From contig CM057339.1 of assembly GCA_030015575.1 (NCBI GenBank), positions 699,372,761 through 699,436,760 on the forward strand: a DNA stretch of 64,000 nucleotides. Direction: 5' to 3'. This DNA is from Agapanthus africanus. Taxonomy: Eukaryota; Streptophyta; Magnoliopsida; Asparagales; Amaryllidaceae. The position numbers and the translations under genes were made by a program. The notes beneath the pieces are model-generated. The model was not told the origin of the DNA and did not search any database. It saw only the letters and a list, made by a program, of their open reading frames with translations. This document shows positions 23,739 through 35,098 of the stretch, in pieces (position 1 is the first letter of the stretch; each line of letters opens with the position of its first letter).

Positions 23739-25587
23739 AAGTCACATTGCTATCAATCTCATATCATGTCTTGGCAACAGTATCTATATTCTCATGTCGC
23801 CTCTCATCCGTATATCGACATATTAAGCCAAGACATCTTACCTCATCATATTCTCTTTTCATCACATCAACATCTCACATCAAGTAATCTTATATATATA
23901 TCATATTTTACCGTTCCCATAACACATCTATCTCAATCTTATCATATTCATCGATCTCATGTCATATTCTTATAGCTTTCGTCTCATATCTTGATATATG
24001 TATTCAATCATTCATATCATCTCCAACTAACTTTTTGATCATATTCGTAGTTTCCTAGTATTGGTTTCTCCGACTATATTCTATATATCGGTTTCTATTT
24101 ATAATTGCGGGGGTGCTATACGCCATCCACCTGACTTCCCCCGTAGATATAAATCTACTCATCTGCAATCTCCTTATTTAGCCGAAGTCGATGTGTCTCG
24201 TCGTCTCGGAAATCCACACGAAGGTACCTACAATCAAAATACATCGTAATGCTATTAAAATCAGTATCCGAAAACTGATACGGCACACGAATTGCTTATA
24301 GTTTAGAACCGATAGCTTACGCATGCAACAAAAACCATGTAACCCTTGTCATTGACGTACAAACGTCCAACGACCAAATCACATCAACAAATCCATAAAT
24401 CCAAGTTTCAAATATCGGAAAACATAGCCGCAACCAACTCAAAATGCTCCTAGATTTTAGCTCAAGTACAAAAGGGACAAAATTAACAATACAGTAGCTA
24501 TGTTATAAGGTAAGTGAGCTACAGGAAAAATTCCATCACCAGAACTAAAAATTGGGCCGGTGAGATGTGCTACAGTAACGGGTGTCGCTGGCCATATCAT
24601 GGAGTTTGGGTCTCGTTCTTCTGTGGTGGTCTTCTAGTGGTCTAACTAGGTCAATGTAGTTGTTTGTTTTTCTTATAAACATCCCAGATTGCTCCAGATT
24701 CCCTGTGGGCCAACAAAACTTCACAAAACCGACATGGGGTAAATCCTAAGTTCGTGTATCGGGTTCTAATCTCTGTTCTTGGCCAGTAAAACATCACAAA
24801 GGATTTGCAAACACTCACTACACCTCAATTTATCAATTACAAGTCAAGTTTACCACTAAACCTCAACTTGGAAATTTCTAAGATCACAAATCCACACTTA
24901 ATCAAACTCTAAACTAAACTAGAAATCTAAGAAACTAATTACAAGGTGGGATGTGGAGTTATACCTCATGGATGCAACTCAAGAAAAACCCTAGATACCC
25001 ATAGACTCCAAAATCCAAACTTGCAAGGTCCAAAGGGTTTAGGATGAGGTGGGGATCATTTTAGTGAAGGGAGTATAGGGTTTTGGTGGAGATTTGGAGA
25101 TGATACATAGAGGTGGAGGTGGAGGTGGAGGAAGCATGAAGATGAAGATGTGGTGATGAAGGAAAATGAATGAGGGAGAAATGGTCAAGGGTAGAACCCT
25201 CTCTCTCTCTCATACCATCACATGACATGACATGCCTCATCATGGGTCCCCTCTCTCTCTCTTCAATTATTCTCTCTTTTCTTTTCTTTCTCTCTTCTCC
25301 CAAATAAATCACAAGTCACAAATACAATGTACAACATGCAACCAAAATGCGACATGTCATGGTGCACTAGCCATGACTAATTAAAAATACGGATTTGGCA
25401 TAATCGTGATTAGAAGTGCACTAATCAAGTTTAATTTAAACTTGCATATAATTAATTATAAAAATGCTCAAATCCGATAAATATATTTTTAATTAATAAA
25501 TCATTTTAATCCCCAATTATTTCCCAAAATATATTATTTTAATATTTAAATTCCAAAAATAATATTTTATATTTCTGAAATGTTACA

Positions 25588-25601
25588 ATCTTCCCCCTTA
25601 A
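25588..25601 (-). promoter_or_regulatory. Polypurine tract of element C
   Basis: On the minus strand TAAGGGGGAAGAT directly before the LTR start TGTAACATTTC. Confidence 0.85.
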
Positions 25602-28600
25602 ATAAATTCGGTCCACGAATTTAAATTTAATCCCCCAAATACTAAAATATTTCAATAATCTTGTTCAGATCAATGTGGCTCCGAAGTCACATGCAGAAGT
25701 TACAGAAATACCACAATGCATCATGTGCGCATACAAAACTCAAGATCGAACTCCGTCAAGCGTAACACAATCATCGGGGTTACAATGGAGATATAGATCT
25801 TGAAATCCACTACTGAAATCTAATATACTATAGTCTAAATCATAATACGTATATAGTACGCATCTCTTTAAATTCTTCTAAAAACTGAATAAAACACATG
25901 GAAATCTTTTCCGAATCGCCGTGCGATGCGTTGCTCATGGCACAAGTGGCGGACGCTCAATTGGAAAGTAGTAAATATATCTATATATGTTTTGCTCAAA
26001 ATATAGGTTCCGCCTTTTTGAAATATCTTAGAGGTTTTTCTTTGTAAAGATTCGTGTCACTTACGGACACATCAGAAATGGCGAGGCTATAGCTCATTTT
26101 TGAAAACCTCTTGGTAAACTTTTGATGCATACCAAAGTACTTAGGCACTGTCCTCAGATCAGTCCTGCTCGGTTACTATATATATAGTACCCAACATCAA
26201 AATATAATGCTCAAGAGCAAAAATCAGCCTCAAAAGGCGTATCCAATCATCACGTGCGGCTAGTGCGCACAGAAATCAAAACCAAATACAAGTGCCACGA
26301 ATGTGCACAAAAGCCAAACTAAGTGCAACGGGAGTGCACGAAAGCATCTGTCAAATGCAACTGGTGTGCATGACAACAACATCAAGTGCATCTAGAGTGC
26401 CAAAAATCTCAATCAAGCGCAACAACCATGCACAAATAAAATTTCAATCAAGTACATCCAACATGCACGAATAAAATCTCATACCATACGCCTAATATGC
26501 GCAAAATTCCAAACCAAGCGCGTCATGTCCGTATAAATATCTAGCGCAGTAGCGTGCACGATAACGAACTTCAAGTGCAAACGCGTACAAAGACATAAAT
26601 CCAGTGCAACCAATGCATAGAATACAAATCTAGTGCAACAAATGCACGAAATACAAATCTGGTGCAACAAATGCACGAAATACAAATCTGGTGCAACAAA
26701 TGCACGGAATAAAAATTTGGTGCAACAAATGCACGGAATACAAATCTGGTGCAACAAATGCACGAAATACAAATCTGGTGCAACAAATGCACGAAATACA
26801 AATCTGATGCAACAAATGCACGAAATAAATCTGGTGCAACAAATGCACTGAGTATAAATCTAGTGCAACCAATGCACGAAATGCAAATCGGGTGCAACAA
26901 GTGCACGGAAACTCATCAATAACTCAAATGCGTATAAAAACAACACCGAGTGTACCAAGGTGTATAAAATCATAAACGTGTGCAACCGCATGCACAAAAC
27001 ACGTATCAATGCACTGCAAGCACATGCGAGCTATACCGAGTGCAAAAACCAAATCGAATGCGTACCATATGCATAAAATCAAATCGATGGTATCGAAATC
27101 CACAATCATAAGTGCGTGCAGCCAAGGCACAAAATCGATATCAAGTGCAACTGATATGCACAAATCGCAAACCGATATAGCGGTGTATAAACATAAATCA
27201 AGTGCAATAACTGTGCACAAAAGAAAATATCCAATAGGTGCAGCCATGGTGCACGAAAACATAAATCATGAAACCCAATCATCGAAACTCAAATCCAAGC
27301 GATAAAAACGTGATACTCAGATCACAAAATGCAAATCGCAATAAATGACATTGAGGTACACCTCCGTCAATGTCGAAACTATGCCAGCGTGCCCAAGCTG
27401 GCAGAGCAAGATCATCTACTTGCCTCCTACTCACGGTCTGGCGTCTTCGGTCTATGGGTCTTTGTTTCCTCTATGGATTACTAATCTCGCAATCTTTTGG
27501 CTCGTCGGCCCGGTTAGGTGTACTAATGAAACCGTTCCGTTCAAGCACTCCGTTGATCCTTTCTTGGCCAATTAACGCGACCACTCGCAAAACAGCACTT
27601 TACTGACGGTGGCATCTGGCCCTCTGAATATGCATGAAATGACTGACTCTAGGTGCAAATCTTTATCGCTGCGGTGTCCTGAAAATAACCTGCTCATGGT
27701 TTCTTCTGATCTCACCTATACCGAATTATACGGAGGTTGTCCTTCTTGCTTTGCTCTTTTTTCATAACTGGACAACTGTGTCCTCGGCACGGCTTTCATT
27801 TGGAATTTGGCTGTATCTAACGCCTCTAGACACATATCAATCCTCTGGCATCAACGGAGAGTAACAACCGCTCGTTAATATCTCGCACGAACCTCTTGTT
27901 TCACTCGTCTTTATTATCGTCCACTTCGACGTCATCTCTTGCTTTCTGCATATTGCAATTCGCCCTCGGCTACGGTCAATCCGGAGTCTCTCACACGGAA
28001 TCGAAATTACGAACTCAGTATCTTCACCACTCTATAGAAGATATCTAGCCAAACACGTCCTCGGAAACTCGTCCAAAACACCGGAGGAATATACTTTATT
28101 CGTCGGTTCTCGATCAACTCACAATGCATCTAGGTGAGGTCCTCTATCCGAAACTGGTCAACTTACCGATCTTACATCGGAGCATCTAACGAACAACGTC
28201 CTCTCTTGATTGATCTACTCTAGATCTGAGTAAGATCCTTCAACTGGAATTCTTCAACTCAACCGAGTCTGCGTCGGCATATCAAATCGAACGAATCATC
28301 TTCGTCTCACAATTCAAGATGGACTAGCGGTCCTCTATCACATCTCTGTCTGAAAGCGCTAGTGGTCTTAACTCTAACACTCTGGAGGTGACATCCCATC
28401 AATCTCAGCAACAGCTGGGTCATCTGTCTGCACGGTAGACAACATCGCGATCTCTGAGGTAGACTTTACAACAGCAGTCTTCTCAACCCGGCAGCCTTTA
28501 TCAATGCCCGATCATCCGGCGCAAAACCGAACTCTCGCCTCAAACGAGAGATCATAACACTAACACTATACCTACATGTCCCTATGTCATCAGAAGCAAC

Positions 28601-29069
28601 ATGGTCAGCCCTCGTCCGTGACGAGCTCGCTCTGACCGCAACACTAGTAGGAGCTCAATCTGCGCTTAAACCATGGTGACAGGAACCTCAAGCAGGTATC
28701 GATGAAAATAGATCAGAGGAACGAAAGAAATCAACAGATCCAAAATGGATACATGATCATAACGAGGAACGGAATCAATAAGAGTATGATCATTGGAATG
28801 AATAGAAGCACGGATCTCAAGAATATACATCCTAAGGTCCCTTAAGCGGAGTATCTTATCGTAATTATGCCACGGAACATACGCACGGTATGTTACTCTA
28901 CTCGAGTTACCTGCTCCATCAATCAGGGTCAACCTAAGAAACGAAAGTTCGGGTCTAATACCCCCCGCCCCCATCAATTCTAAGTTCCGTAAGGTCAAGC
29001 CTAGGTTCCGAAATATATACGCCCTAGATTCTACATAATCAAACCCAGACTCAAACCAAGGTTAAACCT
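25602..29069 (-). other. Non-coding interior of element C
   Basis: About 3.5 kb without any gag, protease, reverse transcriptase, RNase H or integrase motif on either strand. 26230-27270 is a degenerate tandem array (core 26601-26909). 27340-29060 is of mixed composition with only chance frames. Conserved but non-coding interiors are the hallmark of LARD elements mobilised by autonomous relatives. Confidence 0.7.
26601..26909. repeat. 29-bp tandem array, about 10 units
   Basis: The unit is built on GTGCAACAAATGCAC followed by GAAATACAAATCTG, total 29 bp. Each unit contains the inverted half-sites GTGCA and TGCAC around a 5-nt centre. More diverged units with the same half-sites continue on both sides (about 26230-27270). 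Because 29 is not a multiple of 3 and the unit lacks stops on the minus strand, several overlapping Cys/His/Leu-rich frames appear; these are artefacts of the repeat. Confidence 0.92.
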
Positions 29070-29082
29070 GGCTCTGATACCA
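29070..29082 (-). promoter_or_regulatory. Primer binding site of element C
   Basis: On the minus strand TGGTATCAGAGCC, four bases inside the LTR end; initiator tRNA-Met type. Confidence 0.88.
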
Positions 29083-29882
29083 ACTTTGTCACGATCCGTA
29101 ATTTAGTACGTGACCGGCACTTATATCATGTAACGTCCAAAGGCATAACGTAATTCAAGTAAGCCGAAACCCAGAAAATCTAAACTTTTTTACGGAAAAT
29201 AGTGGGGGTGCAGTTTGAAATAAGGTATAATGGAGTAAAGTCTATCTATAAATGCATAATTAATGATATAAGAAAATGCAAGTAGAATGTACTAAAGTTG
29301 AGAACATTTTTTTCGACTTTAAAAATTTTGGGCAGCACCTCCCTTGTATATTATGGACCGAAACCACATATACATAACAATAGAAAAGGCATCCCCAAGC
29401 GGAAGTTAGCTCTTCGCCAAATGGCGGAATCACAACCACGCAAGCAATGTATACGACGCCCAACGGCGAAGATCAACCCAGAAGGAATAATATGAATAAA
29501 GCACGACATTAAATCCACACATAGCGAATAAATACCCATCGCTCTAAGTGTCGCAACCACAAGTCCGTCTAAGTCCACTAAATATACAAAGTCTAGTTTC
29601 TGATTGATGGAGTTTATCTAGATACAATAGGAAATAATAAATACAAGAGTGGGCACGATCCAATGTGTCCCACCTACCATAGCAAAACACCCGAATGCAA
29701 GCTGCGTGCCAGCGATACCGCTACTAATCCCAAGCGGTCAAACCTGCAAGAACTGTGGCACAACGGGGGTGAGTTGCCAACTCGTGAGTAGAAAACATCA
29801 GCAGGTAGAAATCGAATAAAACAACGATTTCCTAGGTCACTATATAAGGAAAGTTATACTATGATATCTAGGGTGACCATGT

Positions 29883-32052
29883 TGTTAGTTATATGTATGC
29901 CCTAGAGGCCATTGCTGTACATACGATGTATATTGTAGTGGATGCTAGGATATATATAGGGAGGACTTTCTTGCTCGACATGATAGTATGCTATCTAGTT
30001 GTACTTTATCTTAACATGTACTCTGATTGTCTCTATATTACACGTTGATAAAGCCCTTAGGATATGTACTCGACTACTGGGACTATGATGAGATCGTACT
30101 AGTGGGGCCACGGTAGTCGACGAGTACATCCTATAACTGTTCCTAGTCGATGGTGTATCGAGACAGGGCATCGATGCACCAGAGTAGACTAGCGTATACG
30201 CATCTTGACCCATATGATGGGCGATGGATGATCCCATATCCATCGGTGTTTGACATCAAGGATGGTGTACGGGTGCTCAGTGGAGAATGGGTACACTGGA
30301 CGGACTCGCCGAGAACTCCCAGATGGTATTATACCATACGTCAGATGGCAGTTCTCCGGTGACACTGGTACAGAGTAGTCTGTTGACCCGAGATCGTCAT
30401 AGAGTCTTGTGTGGTTCCCACTATACTTTGATTTCCATCATACCACGTCCAAGAGGGCATGCAAAAAGGTGGCTTTTGGGTACAGTCCCGAATCACATGG
30501 AGGCAATGAGCGATAGGAGGGGATTCGTCTCTCCCGGTATAGGGAGTTGATGTTGTGCTGTGTTCGATTGGCTATAACCGGAAATCCCTGGCCAGGGTTG
30601 CTGAGATTTACTGGTAAGTGTTATCAGTAGTTTCTCGAACTGTTATAGACCTCATATCGACACGACTTATCGAGCTACTGGGGTCTGACGTTTACCACCC
30701 CTAGGCGAGATATGTGACATATCAGACGACGAGACCGGACTGTACGGGAGTGTTACTGTTTGGATTCACAGGAGAAGTTACAGGCTTGCTTGTTGATCTT
30801 CTGAGCGCTAAATACCTGGGTAGCTGTTACGTTTAGCTGACCGCTTGCAGCTTGTGGGTGTATGATATGATCATCACCTACTGCCGGCGTATTGACAATT
30901 CTTTAGAGTCCTACACAGAGGTTTCTTGACTCAGGCAAAACGGAGTAGGTGCACATATGTGATATGTGCGGGACCGAGGATAATGCGATATGTGATACCG
31001 TATTCTATTCTCGCGATATTTGATATCAGCCGGGTCATCGGATCAAGTGTTGATTCGATGAATCGGTACGGATAAATATTAGTCGGTTATATGCGATATA
31101 GCCGGATTGTCGGATCAAGTGTTGATTCGATAATTTAATGTATAATAATATATTTGATATATTAAATTACATTAACTAATATTTGCTCACTAAAAGATTC
31201 TTTTTCTCACTCGGGTAATACATTGATATATATGCGATATAAGTTAATTGTATTATTTTATTTTGTTACGATAAATATTATATATGTGATATATAATATT
31301 GTAACATGATATGATAAATAATGCAACTTATTTAGTGGAGTTTAAACATGATTAGGGTTTGGATTAGGGTTAAACTTTCTAGAAGTTTCTAGAAGGTTTT
31401 GTTTTGTTTTGTGAAAGATATTTGTTCATGACTCACGCTTTAACCCAACCCAAACCCTAACCCTAGTCTATTCTCTACAATGGTTAAGTGAACCATGGTT
31501 GCATAATTCTATCATATCTCCTTTTCCTATTCATCACAAAAGGATTAATGAATATTGTTGATCATCTTCTTCCTTCTACTTCTTTGCTTGAAATCCTTTC
31601 TTGCTTTGATTTTTGTGATGGATAAATGTGAGAAAAATATAAATAAAGAGAGCATAAATCCTACTTCATCATCCTCATCTTCCCTTGCCATTTAGATGAG
31701 GGTGTTCACATCATTTCATGAGTGTTAGCTTGTGTTAAAGAAACTTCGAGGTAGATCATCTTAGTATCGAAGATCGGAAGCAAAGGTTGCGTCTTTCTCT
31801 TCGTGGAACCTCTCGAGAGCCCGGAACCCGATGATCGCAGCGAAGGGACCACAACACGGAGCATATGAAGTGAAGGACCGGATCTACAAAGGTTGTAATC
31901 CCTCTCACTTAGTGTTAAAATGTTTAGCATGCTTGTTTTCGCCTAATCTCTAGTTTAAAGTTCCGTATTCGGGTTGTTCGGCACGGCTAAAATTTTAATC
32001 GGGCATGGTTGATGCCTCGTAGACCCTTGTGCGCGTGCCTAGCATCCCTACA
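29883..32052 (+). repeat. 5' LTR of element B
   Basis: 2170 bp from TGTTAGTTATATG to ATCCCTACA. The structured LTR module lies at 30531-30701. Confidence 0.95.
30531..30701 (+). other. Structured LTR module (copy in B 5' LTR)
   Basis: Four inverted repeats in 171 bp: CTCCC/GGGAG (30531-30546), the palindrome CCCTGGCCAGGG (30586-30597), TACTGGTAA-GTG-TTATCAGTA (30609-30629), and GGGGT/ACCCC (30680-30701). The same order occurs at 1815-1988, 7220-7392 (-), 15584-15756 (-), 38611-38781, 48143-48316 (-), 50214-50383, 53333-53505 and 61471-61643. Confidence 0.75.
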
Positions 32053-32053
32053 A

Positions 32054-32066
32054 TGGTATCAGAGCC
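32054..32066 (+). promoter_or_regulatory. Primer binding site of element B
   Basis: TGGTATCAGAGCC, one base after the LTR end. Confidence 0.92.
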
Positions 32067-32262
32067 AAGCTAGAGCTTTAGGCGAAGTCTAGACGAAGTT
32101 TAAAGTCCGATCGAACCCGGAAAACCCGAAACCTAAAACTCAAAATTGCTCGCTGGAAATTTTCTAAAAACTGGGATTTTTCCAAATTAAAAATATCCAA
32201 AAATTACAGCAGGCAATTATAAGAATTACTGTGAAGCACGTGAGCACAATTCGACAAAAGTA

Positions 32263-32308
32263 GCGCGGAACCGCGGCCCCACCCCAGCATGCGCGGCGGT
32301 TCCGCGGC
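32263..32308 (+). other. GC-rich hairpin after the primer site, element B
   Basis: GCGCGGAACCGCGGC and GCGGCGGTTCCGCGGC form complementary arms with minor mismatches around a loop that differs from those of A and D. Confidence 0.7.
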
Positions 32309-33651
32309 CACGTGGTCGATTCATGGCACGTGCGTTTCACAGTAACTCCTATTTTTTAATGTTGTATTTTCTGGAAATTTTTATTTTTTATTATTCAACT
32401 GTTGAATTATCTGGGTTATATTGGGGACTTAAAGATTTGATCGGATATTTTAACTTTGTTTAGTTTTGTCCGGATAATTTTTAGAAACTGTTAAAAAGTT
32501 CGAACGGATATCAATAACTCAATTTCTCCCCTATCGGAAAATTTTTCAAAAGTTGGATTTTTCTCGTGTTTAAGAATATTCTAAGTCGTGTAAGTAACTC
32601 GATGGACCCTCTAGAAGACAACAAACCTTAACTCGATTATGTGACCGTCTTGAACTGCCCTTTGAACCTTAGGGTTTGGGGCAGTACGGCGTGCCACATG
32701 TGAGGCGTTGGCTTGACCCTTCTACGGCTGGACCATTGGTACTGTGGCATGTAATGGATGTTTTTAAACTGTTTTCAAGTGTTGAAATATATATTGGGGA
32801 AATCTTGGGTGCTTGATGATTCGATCGGAAAGTTTAACTTTTTCTATTTATCTGGAATGTGATACAATAATTGGAATCCACAGGTAGTTATGTGATAACT
32901 AATTTGAATATTATAAACATAGCAGTTTAGTCTCAGATGATCGGTTGCCACGGAATTTTGATGTGATCAAAAGTCCGTCGCAATCACGTAGGGTACGCGG
33001 ATACTCGCCGGGTAAACTTAATAGACAGCCTCACTCCGTAGCCCCGACCAAGTGACTGTAGGAGAACCCCGTCGCCGAAAGCATCCGTTCGGGTGCTCCC
33101 GGTAGCGGTGTTCCGCCTTGGTGCACTTCGTCGACGGTATCGGGGGTGCGGCCGTCTACTAAAGTTTGCGACGAGCATTCGATCAGGACGTCGGGAATCT
33201 TGTTGAATTGCCCGACTTGATATTGAAAAGAGTTTTCGATAATGAGACTAAAATGCGGGGTTTATAATTGTTAGGCATGCGATGTCTAAGGAATTCATTT
33301 GGTTAGGCATGCGATGTCTAAAGAGGTTGCGGATTCCAACTGTTGTAGTTTTACACTTTCTTTTCTGTGACCGTAAGCGTAGTATGTGGAGTATCGCCGG
33401 CTTCGTTGCTATACATCAACGACAATCGGGATACGCATACTTGCTTACGTTGATGATATGTGATATTATGTGTTGCTGTGATATGTTCTATTGGATCGTC
33501 GCGTTTGAATAGCCGGGGGTTTTATGTGAGATGAGAGTTGTTTTCTTTTTCATTCATGTAAAATTCATTTGTATGTAATATTCTTTTATTGGGGCACTTC
33601 CAGGTAGCGGAAGTTGTCACCGTTGTATATTATTTACTTTTCCGCATTAGG

Positions 33652-33778
33652 TAGACCCAAGGCGGGGAGCACAAGTAACCGGGTTCTAGGGTCCAGTGGG
33701 AGACCATCTCGAGGAGTCGAGACCGGGTCTCCTAACCCTAGAATTGGCAGTGTTACTTGCCGCTCTCGTAGGGGTCTA
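33652..33778 (+). other. Multi-tier leader hairpin of element B
   Basis: Tiers from outside in: TAGACCC with GGGTCTA; GAGC with GCTC; CAAGTAAC (33672-33679) with GTTACTTG (33752-33759); TTCTAGGGT with ACCCTAGAA; GGAGACC with GGTCTCC; TCTCGA with TCGAGA around a GGAG loop. The 88-nt core contains 30 perfect pairs in its four tiers. Confidence 0.85.
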
Positions 33779-34477
33779 GGGATGTGGGTTTGGCTATTCA
33801 TCGCGACCGTGGAATCCGTGTTTTATACAGGCTCGTATTAAAAACACGGACGTCCTAGTATATCCAATATTTCATATATGTTTCTTCTGCTGCAATGTTC
33901 TGTGATGAGATCATATTACTGCCTGAGACGAATGTTTATATATTATATATATGAGATATATGTTATATTGCAGATTTCGTTTCAAAAGAGATGCTTGTGA
34001 AGCATAATTAAAATGGGACTTCATTAATGAGATTAATGAAATAAAAGAAACCTAAGATGTTGTAGAAACTTGTTTTAAAAACTGGTAGCTCTAGTTTTTG
34101 CTTTGCATAGCGGTGTTCCTTGTAGAACATCCAGCACCTTATTCGATAAGGAAAGGACCGAGATCCCTTCACCGGGAGTGACTCCTTTAGCAATAACTGG
34201 CAGATGCTACAAACTCGGTCTGTCTTTTGATTACTTCTATAGTTCTTGCTTTGCACAGTGATATATATGATATATCCCGCACCTCATTCGACGAGGAAAG
34301 GACCGACGATCCCTTCACCGGGAGTGACTCCTTTAGCAAAACTAGAAAAAAGCCTCAAAAACACTCCATTTAAAAATCACTCGATTCTACAACGATATCA
34401 AGTTCATTACGCAAAAGGTTTTCTTAAAAACCTGACGTAGCCCTCCGTCATTTCAGATATGGACTGTTTAGTATTCG

Positions 34478-34688
34478 TGCTGCGTTTGTTGGCCTTTGTT
34501 AAGGCGTAGTGTGCGGTAGCTGAATAGTACTTATCTGCTTAAGCATATGATGTGATTGATTTAGGGTAGTCGTACGACCTTGTTGACCTCTGTCAAGGGT
34601 CGTGCGGGTGGGTTTACTTCAATCAGGAAATGACGGGTTGAACTTGACTAGCAGCCTATGGTTTGTTGACCTCTGTCAAGGTCATAGG
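34478..34688 (+). other. Three leader hairpins of element B
   Basis: 34478-34511, 34572-34605 (GTACGACC with GGTCGTGC) and 34655-34688 (CCTATG with CATAGG). The enclosed word is close to TTGTTGACCTCTGTCAAGG in each. Confidence 0.75.
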
Positions 34689-35098
34689 ACGCTTGGGGCA
34701 AAATATTATTGGGAATTTCAATTGTTGAAATTTGCAATGAGATTGCATACCTTCTATGAGATAGTTGGATCCCGATACCCGCTGCGAGTAAGAGTTACTC
34801 CTGGGAGAGTTTTACACATTACAATTAGCCGATCAAGTAGGTGTCTAGAAAGGTGTTAACGCGGTTACGTCTATGGGAAAATGAGGTTTACGGTAATTAG
34901 GTTCGTGCGAAAGCACGGGGGACCTCCCTCAAAGTACCGACACTGGCCTGGCTGAAAAATTGGCGAACTTGTAGCGTGTAATTAATCCCGGCTAGTCTTT
35001 CCTTTTAGGGTTTGAAGGAAGATTTGACTAAAACAGTGGGAGACATCCTGATTAGATATATTAGATAACCAATCTAATCTTGCAAGAGCATACGCTGA

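Larger units (their letters stand above)
21427..25587 (-). repeat. 3' LTR of element C
   Basis: 4161 bp from TGTCACG (plus strand, 21427) to TTACA at 25587. It includes a short tandem repeat of about 39 bp at 22955-23110, an (AT)n run at 23671-23735, and GGTGGA / CTCTCT-rich tracts at 25080-25300. Reading frames inside are short and unrelated to known proteins. Confidence 0.9.
32067..35098 (+). other. Long non-coding leader of element B
   Basis: Same order of parts as in A and D: GC-rich hairpin 32263-32308, multi-tier hairpin 33652-33778, tandem duplication about 34095-34345, three small hairpins 34478-34511, 34572-34605 and 34655-34688, then a pyrimidine-rich tract ending in CAG before pol. 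No gag is recognised. Confidence 0.8.

Noticed and set aside
26479-26906. Cys/His-rich proteins on the minus strand
   Set aside because: They are translations of the 29-bp tandem repeat, open in several frames at once because the unit lacks stops.
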